A stretch of DNA of 64,000 nt, from positions 48,986-112,985 of the forward strand of contig NZ_QJKI01000009.1 in NCBI RefSeq assembly GCF_003201855.1. The letters are read 5' to 3'. Made by a program: the position numbers and the translations under genes. Shown in pieces: positions 46,421 through 58,200 of this stretch. The first letter of the stretch is position 1; each line of letters begins with the position of its first letter. The notes under the pieces are model-generated. The model was not told the DNA's origin, searched no databases, and saw only the letters and a list, made by a program, of their open reading frames with translations. This stretch comes from Rivihabitans pingtungensis. GTDB lineage: Bacteria > Pseudomonadota > Gammaproteobacteria > Burkholderiales > Aquaspirillaceae.

Positions 46421-46964
46421 CCGATGGCTGACCAGCCTTGTCACCCTGAGTTTTGTCTGCGCGGCAGCTAGCGCGCTGGCCGAGCAAGGCGACCGCGACA
46501 AACCCATCCAGATCGAAGCTGACCGCGCCAGCCTGGATCAGCTCAAGGGCGTCACCGTCTACGAAGGCAATGTGGTGGTCACCCAAGGCACCATCTTGCT
46601 GCGCGCCGCCCAAGTCACCGTCACCCAGGACAAAAATGGCGGCGGTGATGTGGCGGTGGCGCGCGGCAACCCGGCCACCTTCCGCCAGAAGATCGACGGC
46701 AAGGACGAATGGATGGATGCCCAGGGCCTGCGCATCGAATACGACAGCGGCAAGAATCTGGTGAAGCTGTTCGACAATGCCCGCGTCAAGCGTGGCCAGG
46801 ACATCGTGATCGGTTCGACCCTGGTCTATAACACCAAGGACGAAACCTTTGCCGCCAATGGTGGCACCGGCCAGGGCGCAGCCACCAATAAAAATGCCGG
46901 GCGGGTGACGGTGATTTTGCAGCCGAAGAACGACGGCAAGGACAACAAGGACAAAAAACAATGA
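46401..46964 (+). CDS. lptA: LPS transport periplasmic protein LptA
   Basis: The 187-residue protein has a signal peptide (cleavage after ASALA), and the OstA-like core [19 protein letters not shown] and [10 protein letters not shown]. The tail is Lys/Asp-rich. It bridges the periplasm for LPS. The gene overlaps lptC by 20 bp and lptB by 4 bp. Confidence 0.94.
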   Translation: MFPPVTDRWLTSLVTLSFVCAAASALAEQGDRDKPIQIEADRASLDQLKGVTVYEGNVVVTQGTILLRAAQVTVTQDKNGGGDVAVARGNPATFRQKIDGKDEWMDAQGLRIEYDSGKNLVKLFDNARVKRGQDIVIGSTLVYNTKDETFAANGGTGQGAATNKNAGRVTVILQPKNDGKDNKDKKQ

Positions 46965-47689
46965 CCGGCAGTGTGCTTTCGGTGCGTGGTCTGAACAAGC
47001 GCTACGGCAAACGCACGGTGGTCAAGGATGTGTCGCTGGACATCGCCAGCGGCGAAGTGGTGGGGCTGTTGGGGCCCAATGGCGCCGGCAAGACCACCAG
47101 TTTTTACATGATTGTTGGCCTGGTCAGCGCCGATGGCGGCGAAATGCGCCTGGACCAGCACGACATCCGCCATCTGCCCATCCACCAGCGCGCCAAACTC
47201 GGGCTGGGTTATTTGCCGCAGGAAGCGTCGATCTTTCGCAAAATGACCGTGGAAGAAAACATCCTGGCCATTCTGGAAATTTCAGGTCGTCGGGGTGAAG
47301 AAGCAGAAAAAGAACTCACCCAGTTGCTGGATGAGCTGAACATCGGCCATCTGCGCGAATCGCCAGCGCTGGCCTTATCGGGCGGCGAGCGGCGGCGAGT
47401 GGAAATCGCCCGCGTGCTGGCCACCCGACCGCGTTTTATCCTGCTGGATGAACCCTTTGCCGGGGTGGATCCGATCGCCGTGCTGGATATCCAGAAAATC
47501 ATCGCCTACCTGCGCGAGCGCCAGATTGGCGTGCTGATCACCGACCATAATGTGCGCGAGACCTTGTCGATTTGCGACCATGCCTACATTATCAATGAAG
47601 GCTCGGTGCTGGCCAAAGGCAGCCCGGAGCAACTGGTCAGCGACGAAAACGTCAGACGCGTGTATCTTGGTGAACATTTCCGCCTGTAG
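46961..47689 (+). CDS. lptB: LPS export ABC ATPase LptB
   Basis: The 242-residue ATPase has Walker [10 protein letters not shown], signature [13 protein letters not shown], Walker [14 protein letters not shown] and a switch His in ITDHNVRE. It powers LPS extraction with LptF and LptG, which are encoded elsewhere. Confidence 0.96.
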   Translation: MTGSVLSVRGLNKRYGKRTVVKDVSLDIASGEVVGLLGPNGAGKTTSFYMIVGLVSADGGEMRLDQHDIRHLPIHQRAKLGLGYLPQEASIFRKMTVEENILAILEISGRRGEEAEKELTQLLDELNIGHLRESPALALSGGERRRVEIARVLATRPRFILLDEPFAGVDPIAVLDIQKIIAYLRERQIGVLITDHNVRETLSICDHAYIINEGSVLAKGSPEQLVSDENVRRVYLGEHFRL

Positions 47690-47719
47690 GCGAGTGACGA
47701 GCATGACAGAGCGGCGCCC

Positions 47720-49144
47720 ATGAAACAAAGCCTGCAACTCAAGGTCAGCCAGCAGCTGACGCTTACCCCGCAACTGCAACAGTCGATCCGGCTATTGCAG
47801 CTGTCCACACTGGATTTGCAGCAGGAAATCGAAAACATCCTGCACGACAACCCGATGCTGGAGCGTGACGAAGGCCAGCCCGACCCGCTGCCCGGCGCCA
47901 GTGAGACGCCCAGCAACAGCGATGCGCCCAGCGAGGCCGCGCCTGAGGCGCAGGAAGCCAGCCGCGACGACGATGGCCCGGCCGACAGCCTGGAGCTGTC
48001 GGATTGGTCCAGCAGCGGCTCGGGCAACCACGATGATGACTTCGATCCGCACGCCAATATGGTGGCGGAAAAAACCCTGCGCGAGCATTTGCTGGATCAA
48101 CTGGCCGAACACGCGCTGCCGCCGCGCGACCGCGCGGTGGTGACTTTCCTGATTGAAGAGCTGGACGACGACGGGTATCTCACCCAATCGCTGGAAGAGC
48201 TGGCCGCCCACCTGCCGGAAGAACTGGGCGTCGAGCCGGACGAGCTGCAAGTGGGCCTGCGCCTGTTGCAGCAGTTCGAGCCGGCCGGGGTGGGCGCGCG
48301 TTCGCTGGCCGAATCGCTGACCCTGCAACTGGATATCCTGCCGGACAGCCCAGTGCGCGCACTGGCGCGGCTGCTGGTGGCCGAGCATCTGTCGCTGCTG
48401 GCGCACCGGGATTTCAACAAGCTCAAGCGCCAGCTGCACTGCGACGACGACATGCTCAAGGCGGTCACCCAGCTGGTGGCCTCGCTGAATCCACGCCCGG
48501 CGGCCGGCTTTGGCCGCGACGACACCCAGTATATTGTCGCCGATGTGATCGTCACCAAGGGCGCCGAGGGCTGGCGCGCCCAGCTTAACCCAGCAGCCAT
48601 GCCCAAGCTGCGGGTGAACTCGCTGTACGCCCATCTGCTGCAACACCACCGCGAAGGCGGCTCGCAGCTCACCGCGCAACTGCAAGAAGCCAAATGGCTG
48701 ATCCGAAATGTGCAGCAGCGCTTTGACACCATTTTGCGCGTGTCCGAGGCCATCGTGGCGCGTCAGCAACAGTTTTTCGAGCTGGGCGAGGTGGGCATGC
48801 GCCCGCTGGTGCTGCGCGACATTGCCGACGAGCTGGGCCTGCACGAATCCACCATCTCGCGGGTGACCACGCAAAAATTCCTTTTATGTCCGCGTGGTAT
48901 CTTTGAATTGAAATATTTCTTCGGCAGCGCACTGGAAACCGACTCGGGCGGCGAGTGCTCGGCCACCGCCATCAAGGCGCGGCTGCGCCAGCTGATCGCC
49001 AACGAAGACCCGAAAAAACCGCTGTCCGATTCGGCGCTGGCTGATATGCTGGGCAATGAGGGCATTCAGGTGGCCCGGCGCACGGTGGCCAAGTATCGCG
49101 AGGCCATGCAGATTCCGCCGGTCAATCTGCGCAAGTCGATCTGA
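47720..49144 (+). CDS. rpoN: RNA polymerase sigma-54 factor
   Basis: The 474-residue protein has the Gln-rich activator-interacting region I (LKVSQQLTLTPQLQQSIRLL), an acidic region II (about 50-110), the core-binding region and the RpoN box ARRTVAKYRE near the C-terminus. It directs transcription from -24/-12 promoters. It lies 30 bp after lptB. Confidence 0.96.
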   Translation: MKQSLQLKVSQQLTLTPQLQQSIRLLQLSTLDLQQEIENILHDNPMLERDEGQPDPLPGASETPSNSDAPSEAAPEAQEASRDDDGPADSLELSDWSSSGSGNHDDDFDPHANMVAEKTLREHLLDQLAEHALPPRDRAVVTFLIEELDDDGYLTQSLEELAAHLPEELGVEPDELQVGLRLLQQFEPAGVGARSLAESLTLQLDILPDSPVRALARLLVAEHLSLLAHRDFNKLKRQLHCDDDMLKAVTQLVASLNPRPAAGFGRDDTQYIVADVIVTKGAEGWRAQLNPAAMPKLRVNSLYAHLLQHHREGGSQLTAQLQEAKWLIRNVQQRFDTILRVSEAIVARQQQFFELGEVGMRPLVLRDIADELGLHESTISRVTTQKFLLCPRGIFELKYFFGSALETDSGGECSATAIKARLRQLIANEDPKKPLSDSALADMLGNEGIQVARRTVAKYREAMQIPPVNLRKSI

Positions 49145-49313
49145 TTCACGACTGGCCGGATGCGCTCAAGCCGGCCATGCGCCGGCCGATGTAAACATTA
49201 CCAGGGCATGAAATGTCCTGATGTGCCGGCTTTCGCAACAGACAAGTGTCTATTGCGCCGCTTCAACCAGTTCCGCCCAGTGGCGGGACGCACCACCAGG
49301 AAGGAGTAAGGTT

Positions 49314-49643
49314 ATGAACCTGAAAATCACCGGCATCCATCTCGAAGTCACCCCGTCGCTGCGCGAATACATCGAGGCCAAGCTCGAGCGCATCACCCGC
49401 CACGTCGATAATGTCACCTCGGTGGCAGTCACTCTGTCGGTGGAAAAACTGGAACAAAAAGCCGAGGTGAATGTGCACCTCAAGGGCAAGGACATTCACG
49501 TCGAAGCCACCAGCACCGATATGTACGCCGCGCTGGACGCGCTGGCCGACAAGCTGGATCGCCAGGTGCTCAAGCACAAGGAAAAGATCACCGATCACCA
49601 CTCGGCCGAGCGCGCCCCGACGCCGGCGACCGACGAAGCCTGA
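49314..49643 (+). CDS. hpf: ribosome hibernation-promoting factor
   Basis: The 109-residue protein has the S30AE core ([37 protein letters not shown]). It lacks the C-terminal domain of long HPF, so it is the short form that works with RMF in other bacteria. GGAAGGAG lies before ATG 49314. The rpoN-hpf-ptsN order is that of E. coli. Confidence 0.93.
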   Translation: MNLKITGIHLEVTPSLREYIEAKLERITRHVDNVTSVAVTLSVEKLEQKAEVNVHLKGKDIHVEATSTDMYAALDALADKLDRQVLKHKEKITDHHSAERAPTPATDEA

Positions 49644-49733
49644 TTCTTTTGCCGGCGCGCCCTGCTGCGCGCCGCGCCTACCAAGCCGGCGGCCATCTCC
49701 CAGATGCCCGCCGGCGGTGATTTCCCCCAGTCT

Positions 49734-49776
49734 GTTTTGCCCATGACGCCGCGCGCTGCTGCGCCATGGGCAAAAC
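49734..49776. other. 12-bp inverted repeat between hpf and ptsN
   Basis: GTTTTGCCCATG (49734-49745) and CATGGGCAAAAC (49765-49776) are perfect inverted repeats around a GC-rich 19-nt loop. No T run follows on either strand, so it is not a classical terminator; it might be an mRNA processing or regulatory hairpin. Confidence 0.6.
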
Positions 49777-49892
49777 ATGCTGTCGGCTTTGCTGGCCTGT
49801 GTCAGCGCCGACCGGCCAGCCTTGCGCGTCGGCTGCCAGCCCGGTCAAACCGGCGTAGAATGATGCGATTCCGTGAAAGCGTGGGTCACGCA

Positions 49893-50354
49893 ATGAGTCT
49901 GATTGCCAAAATCCTGTCTCCCGAGCACGTGCTGCTTGATCTGGACGTCTCCAGCAAAAAGCGGGTGTTCGAGCAGGTCGGCATCCTGTTTGAAAACAGC
50001 TGCGGCATCGCCCGCAGCGATGTGTTCAATTGCCTGTTCGCCCGAGAAAAACTCGGCTCCACCGGCCTGGGGCAAGGGGTGGCGATTCCGCATGGCCGCG
50101 CCAAGGGGCTGAAAGAAGCCAGCGGCGCCTATATCCGCCTGAAAGCGCCCATCCCCTATGATTCGCCCGACGGCAAGCCGGTGCAAAGCCTGTTTGTCTT
50201 GCTGGTGCCGGATCAGGCCAACGACCTGCATTTGCAGGTGCTGTCCGAGCTGGCGCACCGTTTTTCCAACCGGCAGCTACGTGAAACGCTGCTGACCACC
50301 ACCGACCCGGCCGAGGCGCACCGCCTGCTGGCCGAATGGCCTGCCCATGCCTAG
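49893..50354 (+). CDS. ptsN: nitrogen-regulatory PTS EIIA protein
   Basis: The 153-residue protein has the EIIA-Ntr fold with the phosphorylated His in [11 protein letters not shown]. It is part of the nitrogen-related PTS that senses PEP/glutamine balance and controls K+ transport. I chose ATG 49893 ([11 protein letters not shown]), the usual start; ATG 49863 in frame is possible. It overlaps hprK by 8 bp. Confidence 0.93.
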   Translation: MSLIAKILSPEHVLLDLDVSSKKRVFEQVGILFENSCGIARSDVFNCLFAREKLGSTGLGQGVAIPHGRAKGLKEASGAYIRLKAPIPYDSPDGKPVQSLFVLLVPDQANDLHLQVLSELAHRFSNRQLRETLLTTTDPAEAHRLLAEWPAHA

Positions 50355-51303
50355 CATCAGTGTTCGTCGCCTGTATCAGGACAATGTCAAAAAACTGGAT
50401 TTGGTATGGGTGGCCGGCAGCTCCGGCACCGATAACCGCATCCACGCCGACCAGCAGCGCCCCACGCTGGCGCTGGTGGGCCACGTCAACCTGATTCACC
50501 CCAACAGCATTCAGGTGTTTGGCCTGGCGGAAATCCAGTACCTGAACGGCCTGGGCGAAACTGATGCCCAGCGCATGCTGGATCAGCTGTTCGCCCTGCC
50601 GATTTCCGCCATCATCGTCGCCAATGACCAGCCCCTGCCCAAGGGCCTGCGCGCGCAGTGCGAGCAGCACAATGTGCCGCTGCTGACCTCGTCGCAGCCC
50701 TCGCCCTATCTGATGGACGTGATGCGCATTTATCTGGCGCGGGTGCTGGCCGCCTCCACCATCATGCATGGCGTGTTTCTGGACGTGCTGGAAGTGGGCG
50801 TGCTGATCACCGGCGAATCGTCGATGGGCAAAAGCGAGCTGGCGCTGGATTTGATCTCGCGCGGCCATGGCCTGGTGGCGGACGACGCCGTCGAGCTGTA
50901 TCGCATTGGCCCGGAAACGCTGGAAGGCCGCTGTCCGGACGTGCTGCGCGATTTTCTGGAAGTGCGCGGCTTGGGCATTTTGAACATCCGGGCGATTTTT
51001 GGCGAAACCGCCGTGCGCCCGAAAAAAGTGCTCAAGCTGATCATCCATCTGGTCAAGGCCACCGACCAATCCATGCGCGAGCTGGACCGCCTGAACATCC
51101 AGAGCGAAACCCAGGACATCCTCGACGTCGCCATCCGCAAAGTCACCCTGCCGGTGGCCGCCGGACGCAATCTGGCGGTGCTGGTCGAGGCGGCGGTGCG
51201 CAACTATATTCTGCAATTGCGCGGCATCGACAGCACGCGCGATTTCATCGAACGACAAACCCGTTTTCTCCGGGAGCAAGAACATGCAGCTGATCCTGAT
51301 TAG
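50347..51303 (+). CDS. hprK: HPr kinase/phosphorylase
   Basis: The 318-residue protein has a C-terminal kinase domain with the Walker A motif GESSMGKS (about 157-164), the HprK signature [16 protein letters not shown] and the catalytic acidic residues VADDAVEL. It phosphorylates HPr on serine. ptsH and ptsI are not in the window. It overlaps ptsN and rapZ. Confidence 0.94.
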   Translation: MPSISVRRLYQDNVKKLDLVWVAGSSGTDNRIHADQQRPTLALVGHVNLIHPNSIQVFGLAEIQYLNGLGETDAQRMLDQLFALPISAIIVANDQPLPKGLRAQCEQHNVPLLTSSQPSPYLMDVMRIYLARVLAASTIMHGVFLDVLEVGVLITGESSMGKSELALDLISRGHGLVADDAVELYRIGPETLEGRCPDVLRDFLEVRGLGILNIRAIFGETAVRPKKVLKLIIHLVKATDQSMRELDRLNIQSETQDILDVAIRKVTLPVAAGRNLAVLVEAAVRNYILQLRGIDSTRDFIERQTRFLREQEHAADPD

Positions 51304-52135
51304 CGGGCTGTCCGGTTCGGGCAAGTCGGTGGCGCTGAAAATTCTGGAAGACTCCGGTTTTTACTGCGTGGACAATCTGCCCTCCACCCTGCTGCCGCAG
51401 CTGGTGGAAAACATCAACGCCTACAATTACCAGCGCGTGGCCATCAGCGTGGACACCCGCAGCGCGCCGATGCTGTCGCTGTTTCCCACCGCCGTGCACC
51501 AGCTGCGCAAGCTGAATATCGACCTGCGCCTGCTGTTTCTCGAAGCCAAAACCGAAACCCTGATCAAGCGCTTTTCGGAAACGCGCCGCCGCCATCCGCT
51601 GTCGGAAGAAGGCCTGACGGTGCCCGAGTGCATCGAAAAAGAACGCGAGATGCTGGCGTCCATTCATGAGCTCAGCCAGCGCATCGACACCAGTGAACTC
51701 ACCGCCAACCAGCTGCGTGGCTGGATTCGCCAGCTGGTGCAGGCTGACAACAGCCGGCTGACGCTGATTGTGCAATCGTTTGGTTTCAAGCATGGCATTC
51801 CGCTGGACGCCGATTTTGTGTTTGACGTGCGCTGTCTGCCCAACCCGTATTACGACCCGGATTTGCGGCCGCTGACCGGGCTGGACGAGCCGGTGGCGCG
51901 CTATCTGGCCGCCGAGCCGCAGGTGGAGCTGATGTTCGAGGACATTCGCGGCATGCTGGCCCGTTGGCTGCCGGAATTCTCCCGCGACAACCGCAGCTAC
52001 CTGACGGTGGCCATCGGCTGCACTGGTGGTCAACATCGCTCGGTATACCTGATTGAGCGACTGGCGGCAGCGTTTGCCGACGAGCAGGTGCTGATCCGCC
52101 ACCGCCAATTGCTGTGCCGCAGCGACATCATCTGA
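51284..52135 (+). CDS. rapZ: RNase adapter protein RapZ
   Basis: The 283-residue protein has Walker A GLSGSGKS (residues 8-15) and the C-terminal RNA-binding part with [11 protein letters not shown]. In E. coli RapZ guides RNase E to the GlmZ small RNA and so controls amino-sugar synthesis. The start overlaps hprK by 20 bp. Confidence 0.94.
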   Translation: MQLILISGLSGSGKSVALKILEDSGFYCVDNLPSTLLPQLVENINAYNYQRVAISVDTRSAPMLSLFPTAVHQLRKLNIDLRLLFLEAKTETLIKRFSETRRRHPLSEEGLTVPECIEKEREMLASIHELSQRIDTSELTANQLRGWIRQLVQADNSRLTLIVQSFGFKHGIPLDADFVFDVRCLPNPYYDPDLRPLTGLDEPVARYLAAEPQVELMFEDIRGMLARWLPEFSRDNRSYLTVAIGCTGGQHRSVYLIERLAAAFADEQVLIRHRQLLCRSDII

Positions 52136-52137
52136 GC

Positions 52138-52509
52138 ATGGCCTGGGCGCTGCTGCGCCCCGGTGATGTGCTGATGCTGGCGCTGGCCGTAGGCCTGGCG
52201 CTGGCCAGCTTTGTCTGGTTGTGGCGCGACGGTGTGGCCGAAGAAGTGGTGATCCGCGCCAACGGCCAGGTGTTTGCCCGGCTGAGCCTGCGCCACGACC
52301 GCCGCATCGAAGTGCCCGGCCCGCTGGGCGTCACCGAAGTGCAAATCGCTGCCGGGCGCGCGCGCATCCTGCGCGACCCCAGCCCGCGCCAGTATTGCGT
52401 GCGCCAGGGTTGGCTGAGCCGGCCCGGACAAACCGCGCTGTGCCTGCCCAACCGCACCTCGATCGACATCCCGCGCCGCAATACCCCTTACGACAGCCTG
52501 AACTTTTAA
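52138..52509 (+). CDS. NusG domain II protein
   Basis: The 123-residue protein has an N-terminal membrane helix and a NusG-II-like domain with a conserved Cys pair in YCVRQGWLSRPGQTALCLPN. Such proteins occur next to Gx transporters and flavin-linked electron transfer genes; the function is unproven. It begins 2 bp after rapZ. Confidence 0.82.
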   Translation: MAWALLRPGDVLMLALAVGLALASFVWLWRDGVAEEVVIRANGQVFARLSLRHDRRIEVPGPLGVTEVQIAAGRARILRDPSPRQYCVRQGWLSRPGQTALCLPNRTSIDIPRRNTPYDSLNF

Positions 52510-52516
52510 CGCCGCC

Positions 52517-53065
52517 ATGCCCACCGCCCCACCCACCCTCACCCTGCATGCCCGCGCCGACGATGTGCGCGTGGCGCGCCTGGCTGCGCTGGCGGTGGCG
52601 CTGTCGCTGATCGACGCCGGCATTCCCACTCCCTTGCCCGGCCTGAAACCGGGGCTGGCCAATATTGTCACCCTGCTGGCGCTGACCCGCTTTGGCTGGC
52701 AGGTGGCGGTCAGCGTCAGCCTGCTGCGCATCTTTGCCGCCAGCCTGCTGTTGGGCAGCCTGTTTACGCCGGGGTTTTTTCTCAGCCTCACCGGCGGGTT
52801 GTGCAGCCTGCTGGGCCTGGGTCTGGCGCACCGGCTGCTGCCGGGGCGCTGGTTTGGCGCGGTCAGCCTGAGCCTGATCGCCGCGTTTTGCCATATTGCC
52901 GGCCAGCTGGCGCTGGCGCGACTGTGGTTGATTCCGTCTGACGGCATTTTGTATTTTGTGCCGCCGTTTGCCCTGGCTGCCTCCCTGACCGGCCTGGTCA
53001 ACGGCCTGGCTTGCGCCGCCTTATTGCGCCAGCCGCCTTCCCCCCAAGAGCCCGACACCCCATGA
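52517..53065 (+). CDS. Gx transporter family membrane protein
   Basis: The 182-residue protein has five to six helices and the motif [20 protein letters not shown], typical of the family once named heptaprenyl diphosphate synthase component I and now thought to be a transporter. The substrate is unknown. It overlaps ubiX by 4 bp and follows the NusG-II gene, the usual partnership. Confidence 0.83.
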   Translation: MPTAPPTLTLHARADDVRVARLAALAVALSLIDAGIPTPLPGLKPGLANIVTLLALTRFGWQVAVSVSLLRIFAASLLLGSLFTPGFFLSLTGGLCSLLGLGLAHRLLPGRWFGAVSLSLIAAFCHIAGQLALARLWLIPSDGILYFVPPFALAASLTGLVNGLACAALLRQPPSPQEPDTP

Positions 53066-53688
53066 GCCTGACTGCTTTGCCCCCCGCCACCGTCACCCTG
53101 GCCTTTACCGGCGCTTCTGGCTTGCCCTACGGCATCCGCCTGCTGGAGCAATTGCTCGCCGCCGGCTGCCGGGTGTGGCTGCTGTATTCGCCCGCCGCGC
53201 AAGTGGTGGCGCAACAAGAAATGCAACTGAGCCTGCCCAGCCAGGCCAAGGCGCTGCAAGCGCTGTGGCGCGAGCAATACTGCTGCGGCGAGCAATTATC
53301 GGTGTTTGGCCGCGAAGAATGGTTTGCCCCGCCGGCATCGGGCTCCAACCCGGCCGACGCCATGGTGATCTGCCCGTGCTCAATGGGCGCGCTGGCCGCC
53401 ATCGCCCATGGCATGAGCGACAACCTGATCGAACGCGCCGCCGATGTCAGCATCAAGGAAAAACGCCCGTTGATCCTGGTGCCACGCGAAACCCCCTTGT
53501 CGGTGATTCACCTGGAAAACATGCTGACGCTGGCCCGGCTGGGCGTCACCATCCTGCCGCCAGCGCCGGGGTTTTACACCCACCCCAGTACGGTGGATGA
53601 CATGGTGGATTTTGTCGTCGCCCGCATCCTGGATCAACTGCGCATTCCGCACACGCTGATGGCGCGCTGGGGAGAACCACGCACATGA
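53062..53688 (+). CDS. ubiX: flavin prenyltransferase UbiX
   Basis: The 208-residue protein has [17 protein letters not shown] for FMN binding, [14 protein letters not shown] and [14 protein letters not shown]. It makes prenylated FMN for UbiD in ubiquinone synthesis. It overlaps both neighbours by 4 bp. Confidence 0.94.
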   Translation: MSLTALPPATVTLAFTGASGLPYGIRLLEQLLAAGCRVWLLYSPAAQVVAQQEMQLSLPSQAKALQALWREQYCCGEQLSVFGREEWFAPPASGSNPADAMVICPCSMGALAAIAHGMSDNLIERAADVSIKEKRPLILVPRETPLSVIHLENMLTLARLGVTILPPAPGFYTHPSTVDDMVDFVVARILDQLRIPHTLMARWGEPRT

Positions 53689-55160
53689 TGCCCTTGCTTG
53701 ATCTGGACAGCATTCGCGCCATCGAGCGCGCGGCGGGCGAACACGGCGTAGACCTGATGGCGCGCGCCGGGCTGGCGATTGCCGAGTGGATTGCCGCCCG
53801 CCACCACGAAGACGCCCCGATCCTGGCGGTGGCCGGGCGCGGCAACAATGGCGGCGATGCCTTGGTGGCCGGCGCGCTGCTGCTGGCGCGCGGCTACCGG
53901 GTGGACGCGCTGCTGCCGATGGGCGAGCCGGGCAGCATGGAGGCGATTGCCGCGCTGAACGCCTTTCGCGCCGCTGGCGGCAACGTGCTGTCCAGCTGGG
54001 ATCAGGCGCATGGCTACGCGCTGGCGCTGGATGGGCTGTTTGGCATTGGCCTGTGCCGGCCCTTGCAGGACTCCGCCCGACGCACGGTCGAGCGGCTGAA
54101 CGACCTGGCCTGCCCGATTCTGGCGCTGGACTGCCCGTCCGGCCTGGACGCCTGGACTGGCCAGCCCAAGCCGGTGGCGGTGTGCGCCGCCGCCACGCTG
54201 AGCTTTATCTGCCCCAAACCGGGCTTGTACACCGGCGACGGCCGCGACTACTGCGGCGACATCCGCATCGCCAGCCTGGGCCTGCCCGAAGCATGGACGC
54301 CCACCTGGCCCGCCAATAGCGGCGAACTGAACCTGCCCGAACCGCAACAACTGCCGATGCTGGCGCGCCGCCACAACAGCCACAAAGGCAGTTACGGCAG
54401 CGTGGCGGTGGTGGGCGGGGCCAGCGGCATGGCCGGCGCGGCGCTGCTGGCGGCGCGGGCCGCGCTGTTGATGGGCGCCGGCAAGGTGTTTGCCGGTTTT
54501 CTGGGTGAAGCGCCGCCGCTGGATGGGCACTACCCGGAGCTGATGCTGCGCGACGCCGCCAGCCTGCTGGACGAAGCTGAACTGACCGTGCTGGCGGTCG
54601 GCCCCGGCCTGGGCCAGGGGGCCAGCGCGGCATTGGCGCTGGCGCACGCGCTGGAGCGGCAATTGCCCTGCGTGCTGGACGCCGACGCGCTGAATCTGCT
54701 GGCGGCCGACGCCAAGCTGGCCGAGCGGGTGCGCCAGCACCCGGCGCCGTGCGTGCTCACCCCGCACCCTGGCGAAGCCGCACGGCTATTGAACAGCCGC
54801 ATCGCCGACAGCCAGGCCGACCGGGTGGCCAGCGCCCGCCTGCTGGCCGAGCGCTTTCAGGCGGTGGTGGTGCTCAAAGGCGCCGGCAGCCTGATTGCCC
54901 GCCCCGGCGGCCACTACCGGCTGAACCCCACCGGCCACGCCGGCATGGCCGCCGCCGGCCAGGGCGACACCCTCACCGGCCTGATTGCCGGCCTGCTGGC
55001 GCAAGGCGCGCCCGCCTTCGACGCCGCCGCGCTGGCGGTGTGGCTGGCCGGACGCGGCGCCGAACGGCTGGCGCGGCGCGGCGTTGGCCCCATCGGCCTG
55101 ACCGCCAGCGAAACCGCGCAGGCGGCGCGGGCGGAATTCAACCGCTGGCTGAGCCACTGA
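53685..55160 (+). CDS. nnrD: bifunctional NAD(P)HX epimerase/dehydratase
   Basis: The 491-residue protein has an N-terminal YjeF epimerase domain ([28 protein letters not shown]) and a C-terminal ribokinase-like dehydratase domain ([33 protein letters not shown]). It repairs damaged NADH and NADPH hydrates. Its start overlaps ubiX. Confidence 0.94.
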   Translation: MMPLLDLDSIRAIERAAGEHGVDLMARAGLAIAEWIAARHHEDAPILAVAGRGNNGGDALVAGALLLARGYRVDALLPMGEPGSMEAIAALNAFRAAGGNVLSSWDQAHGYALALDGLFGIGLCRPLQDSARRTVERLNDLACPILALDCPSGLDAWTGQPKPVAVCAAATLSFICPKPGLYTGDGRDYCGDIRIASLGLPEAWTPTWPANSGELNLPEPQQLPMLARRHNSHKGSYGSVAVVGGASGMAGAALLAARAALLMGAGKVFAGFLGEAPPLDGHYPELMLRDAASLLDEAELTVLAVGPGLGQGASAALALAHALERQLPCVLDADALNLLAADAKLAERVRQHPAPCVLTPHPGEAARLLNSRIADSQADRVASARLLAERFQAVVVLKGAGSLIARPGGHYRLNPTGHAGMAAAGQGDTLTGLIAGLLAQGAPAFDAAALAVWLAGRGAERLARRGVGPIGLTASETAQAARAEFNRWLSH

Positions 55161-55165
55161 AGCCC

Positions 55166-55191
55166 CATGGCGTGATGCCCATCACGCCATG
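55166..55191. other. 12-bp palindromic hairpin after nnrD
   Basis: CATGGCGTGATG (55166-55177) and CATCACGCCATG (55180-55191) are perfect inverted repeats with a 2-nt spacer. It starts 5 bp after the nnrD stop and no T run follows. It may be an operator or a terminator-like structure before the CHAT gene. Confidence 0.6.
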
Positions 55192-55289
55192 CCCGCACCA
55201 GATCCCACTGCTGTCATGCTTGGTCAGATTGGTCTGCACAAAAGCCGTTATGCTGTGCCAATCGTCCATTCGCCCGGGAAGTTCAGCAC

Positions 55290-58200
55290 ATGGCCATTCT
55301 GGAAATATGCGGCACACCACTGCCCCCCTCCGCAAGCAGCGACAGCACAGAAGCCGCTGACTGGCGCGGCGTGACCTTCTCGCTGAACGCCGGTGCCCGT
55401 GGCGCTGACGCTCCGGCCCAACAACTGGCCTTGCAGTCCGAGGACGTCCTGCTGCTGCAACTGGACAACGGCATGCAATGGCTGCTGCCCGCCGAGGATG
55501 CCGACAGCGTGCTGGGGGCCGATGCCCGTGATGCCGATGCGCCCCCCGGCGTGCTGCGAATCGGTGCCCAACTGACCCTTGGCGACCGACAGGCGCGGGA
55601 TGGCGCTGGCGCGTGGCTGCTCAAGTCGCTGACCGTTTTTCAGCAAGGCCCGGCCGGCATGACCGCCCTGGCCGCTGCCGGCACATTTCAGGATAAAGAG
55701 CTGGAAAACCGCCAGGGCCTGTACCGCATCGACAACACGCGCTGGGCGCTGCAAGCGCTGGAAAAACCGATGCCCGCCAGCGAACAGCCGGCCTTGCTGT
55801 TCATCCACGGCACCGCCTCGTCCACCACCGGCAGTTTTGCCGAACTGTGGAAAACCTCGGCCCGCACGACACTGGCCGAGCGCTACGGCAACCGCATCTA
55901 TGGTTTTGAACACCGCACGCTGACCGACAGCCCGATTCGCAACGCCCTGGACCTCGCCCGTGCGCTGCCTGAGCGGCAGACCTTGCACCTGATTTCGCAT
56001 TCGCGCGGCGGCATGGTGGGCGAGTTGCTGGCGCGCGCCAACCGCCTGCATAGCGACCCGTTTACCGCTGATGAGCTGGCCAGTTTTGCCCGCGTCGGCC
56101 AGACTCAGGCTGAAGACGCCACCCTGCTGGCCGAACTGGGCAAAGTGCTGCAAGCCAAGCAATTGCGCATCGAGCGCTTTGTGCGGGTGGCGGCCCCGGT
56201 GCGCGGCACCACGCTGGCCTCTGGCCGGCTGGATCGCTGGGCCAGCGTGATGTTGAATGTACTGGGTGGCGGGCTCAAGCTGCTGGGCCTGCCGGTGGTC
56301 TGCCACGCGTATTCCGCGCTGAAAAATTTTTTGCTGGCGGTGGTGCGCGAGCGCACTGACGCCAGTGTGCTGCCCGGCCTGGCCGCCATGATGCCGGACT
56401 CCCCCCTGGTGGCCCTGCTCAATGGCGCCAATGTGGAAATCGACGCCAGCGTGCATGTGCTGGCCGGCAGCTACCAGGGCGACAGCCTGCTGAGCTGGCT
56501 GGCCAGCCGGCTGACCGAATCGTTTTACGGTGGCCAGACCGATCTGGTGGTCAACACCCCATCCATGAGCGGCGGCGCTGTTCGCCGGCGCGGATTGTGG
56601 CAGTTACCGCTGGCGGGTGAAAAAGTCACCCATTTCAGTTATTTTTGCCGCGACGAAAGCGTCACGGCACTGTTGGATGCCCTGGCTGGCGAAAACCAGC
56701 GCTTTACCGAGCTGGCTGCGCCATCCCGCCAGTTGATTGCCCGCTCGGCCAGTCAGGCGGCACGGCAAGGGCCGATTGCGCTGATTCTGCCTGGCATCAT
56801 GGGCAGCCATCTGGCGCAAGGCAATAACCGCATCTGGCTGGAGCCCTTCAGCCTGGTGGCCGGGCAGATGCGCCTGCTGGCAGTAAACGACGACGGCCAG
56901 AGCGAACAACACATCCAGACCGATGGCTGGACGCATCTCTACTATCAAGGCTTTGCCGATTATCTGGACAGCCAGGGCATTGACGCACGGCCGTTCTGCT
57001 ATGACTGGCGCTTGTCGATTGCCGACAGCGCCCAACAGTTTGCCCAAGCGTTCGATCAGGCGGCTACAGAGGCCAGGCAGCGCGACAAACCCTTGTATAT
57101 TGCCGCCCACTCGATGGGTGGGCTGGTAGCCCGGCTGGGGCTGAATCTGGCCGGTGCGGATGGCCAACCGCGCTGGCGCACGCTGGCCGCCCTGAACGGC
57201 CGGTTGGTGCAATTTGGCACGCCCAATCAAGGCGCTGTCAGCATGCTCACCGTGCTGCTGGGCCGCGATCGGCTGGTGCGGCGCTTAAGCCAGTTGGGCG
57301 AACGCAGCACCGAAAAAGGCCAGTTTCTTGAGCTGGTGCGCCACTACCCCGGCGTGCTGGAACTGCTGCCCTGGCCCGATGGCAGCCCGCAGCCGGATTA
57401 TCTGTCTGACGAGGCCTGGCGCACACTGGCGCCAGACAGCCAAACCGGCCACTGGAAAGCCCCAGAAAGCGCCGCCCTGCAACGCGCCCGCGCAGTGATT
57501 GAGCACCTGCGCCAGGCCAGCCTGCCTGCCGAATCTTGTGTGTACGTCGCCGGCCGGGCGCCCACTCCGGCGGCGGTGCGCATGCATCAGAACCAACTGG
57601 AAATTGCCTGGAGCGAAGAAGGCGATGGCCGGGTGCTATGGAAAGACGGCTGCCCGCCAGGCCTGGCGGTGAGCTATGTAGACGCCGCCCATGGCGATTT
57701 ACTGCGCCACGCTGGCGCATTTGCCGACTATCTGGCGCTGCTGCGCACCGGCCGCAGCAGTCTGCCCAGCGTGCCGCAAGGCGCACGCGACAGCACCAGC
57801 GTCCTGCGCTTTGTGGCGGCGCCAACTGACATCCATGGCCTGTATCCCAGTCAGGACGAACTGCTGGCCGCCGCCCTGGGCGGCGAGGATGCCCGCCTTC
57901 AGACCAGCGAGCACCAGACGCCGCCAAGCGACATCCACCTGCATCACGGCAGCATGGCCAATGCACGCGGCGTGCTGACCCTGGGCGCCTATGCCAACGA
58001 TTCGCTACGCGGCACGGCCTTGTTTATGGATCAGCTGTTGCATGGGCAACTGCGTCAGGCACAAATGCTTGGACGCTACCCACATCAGCCAGGAGAAACC
58101 CTGCTTTGCCCGCCCAGCCGTGATCATGATTGTGGCGCCCTGGTGGTGGGGCTGGGCCCGATTGGCGAACTGAAACCCGGTCAACTGACGCACAGCTTGC

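Noticed and set aside
49195..49313. possible sigma-54 promoter before hpf
   Set aside because: GG and GC elements do not have the required 10-bp spacing.
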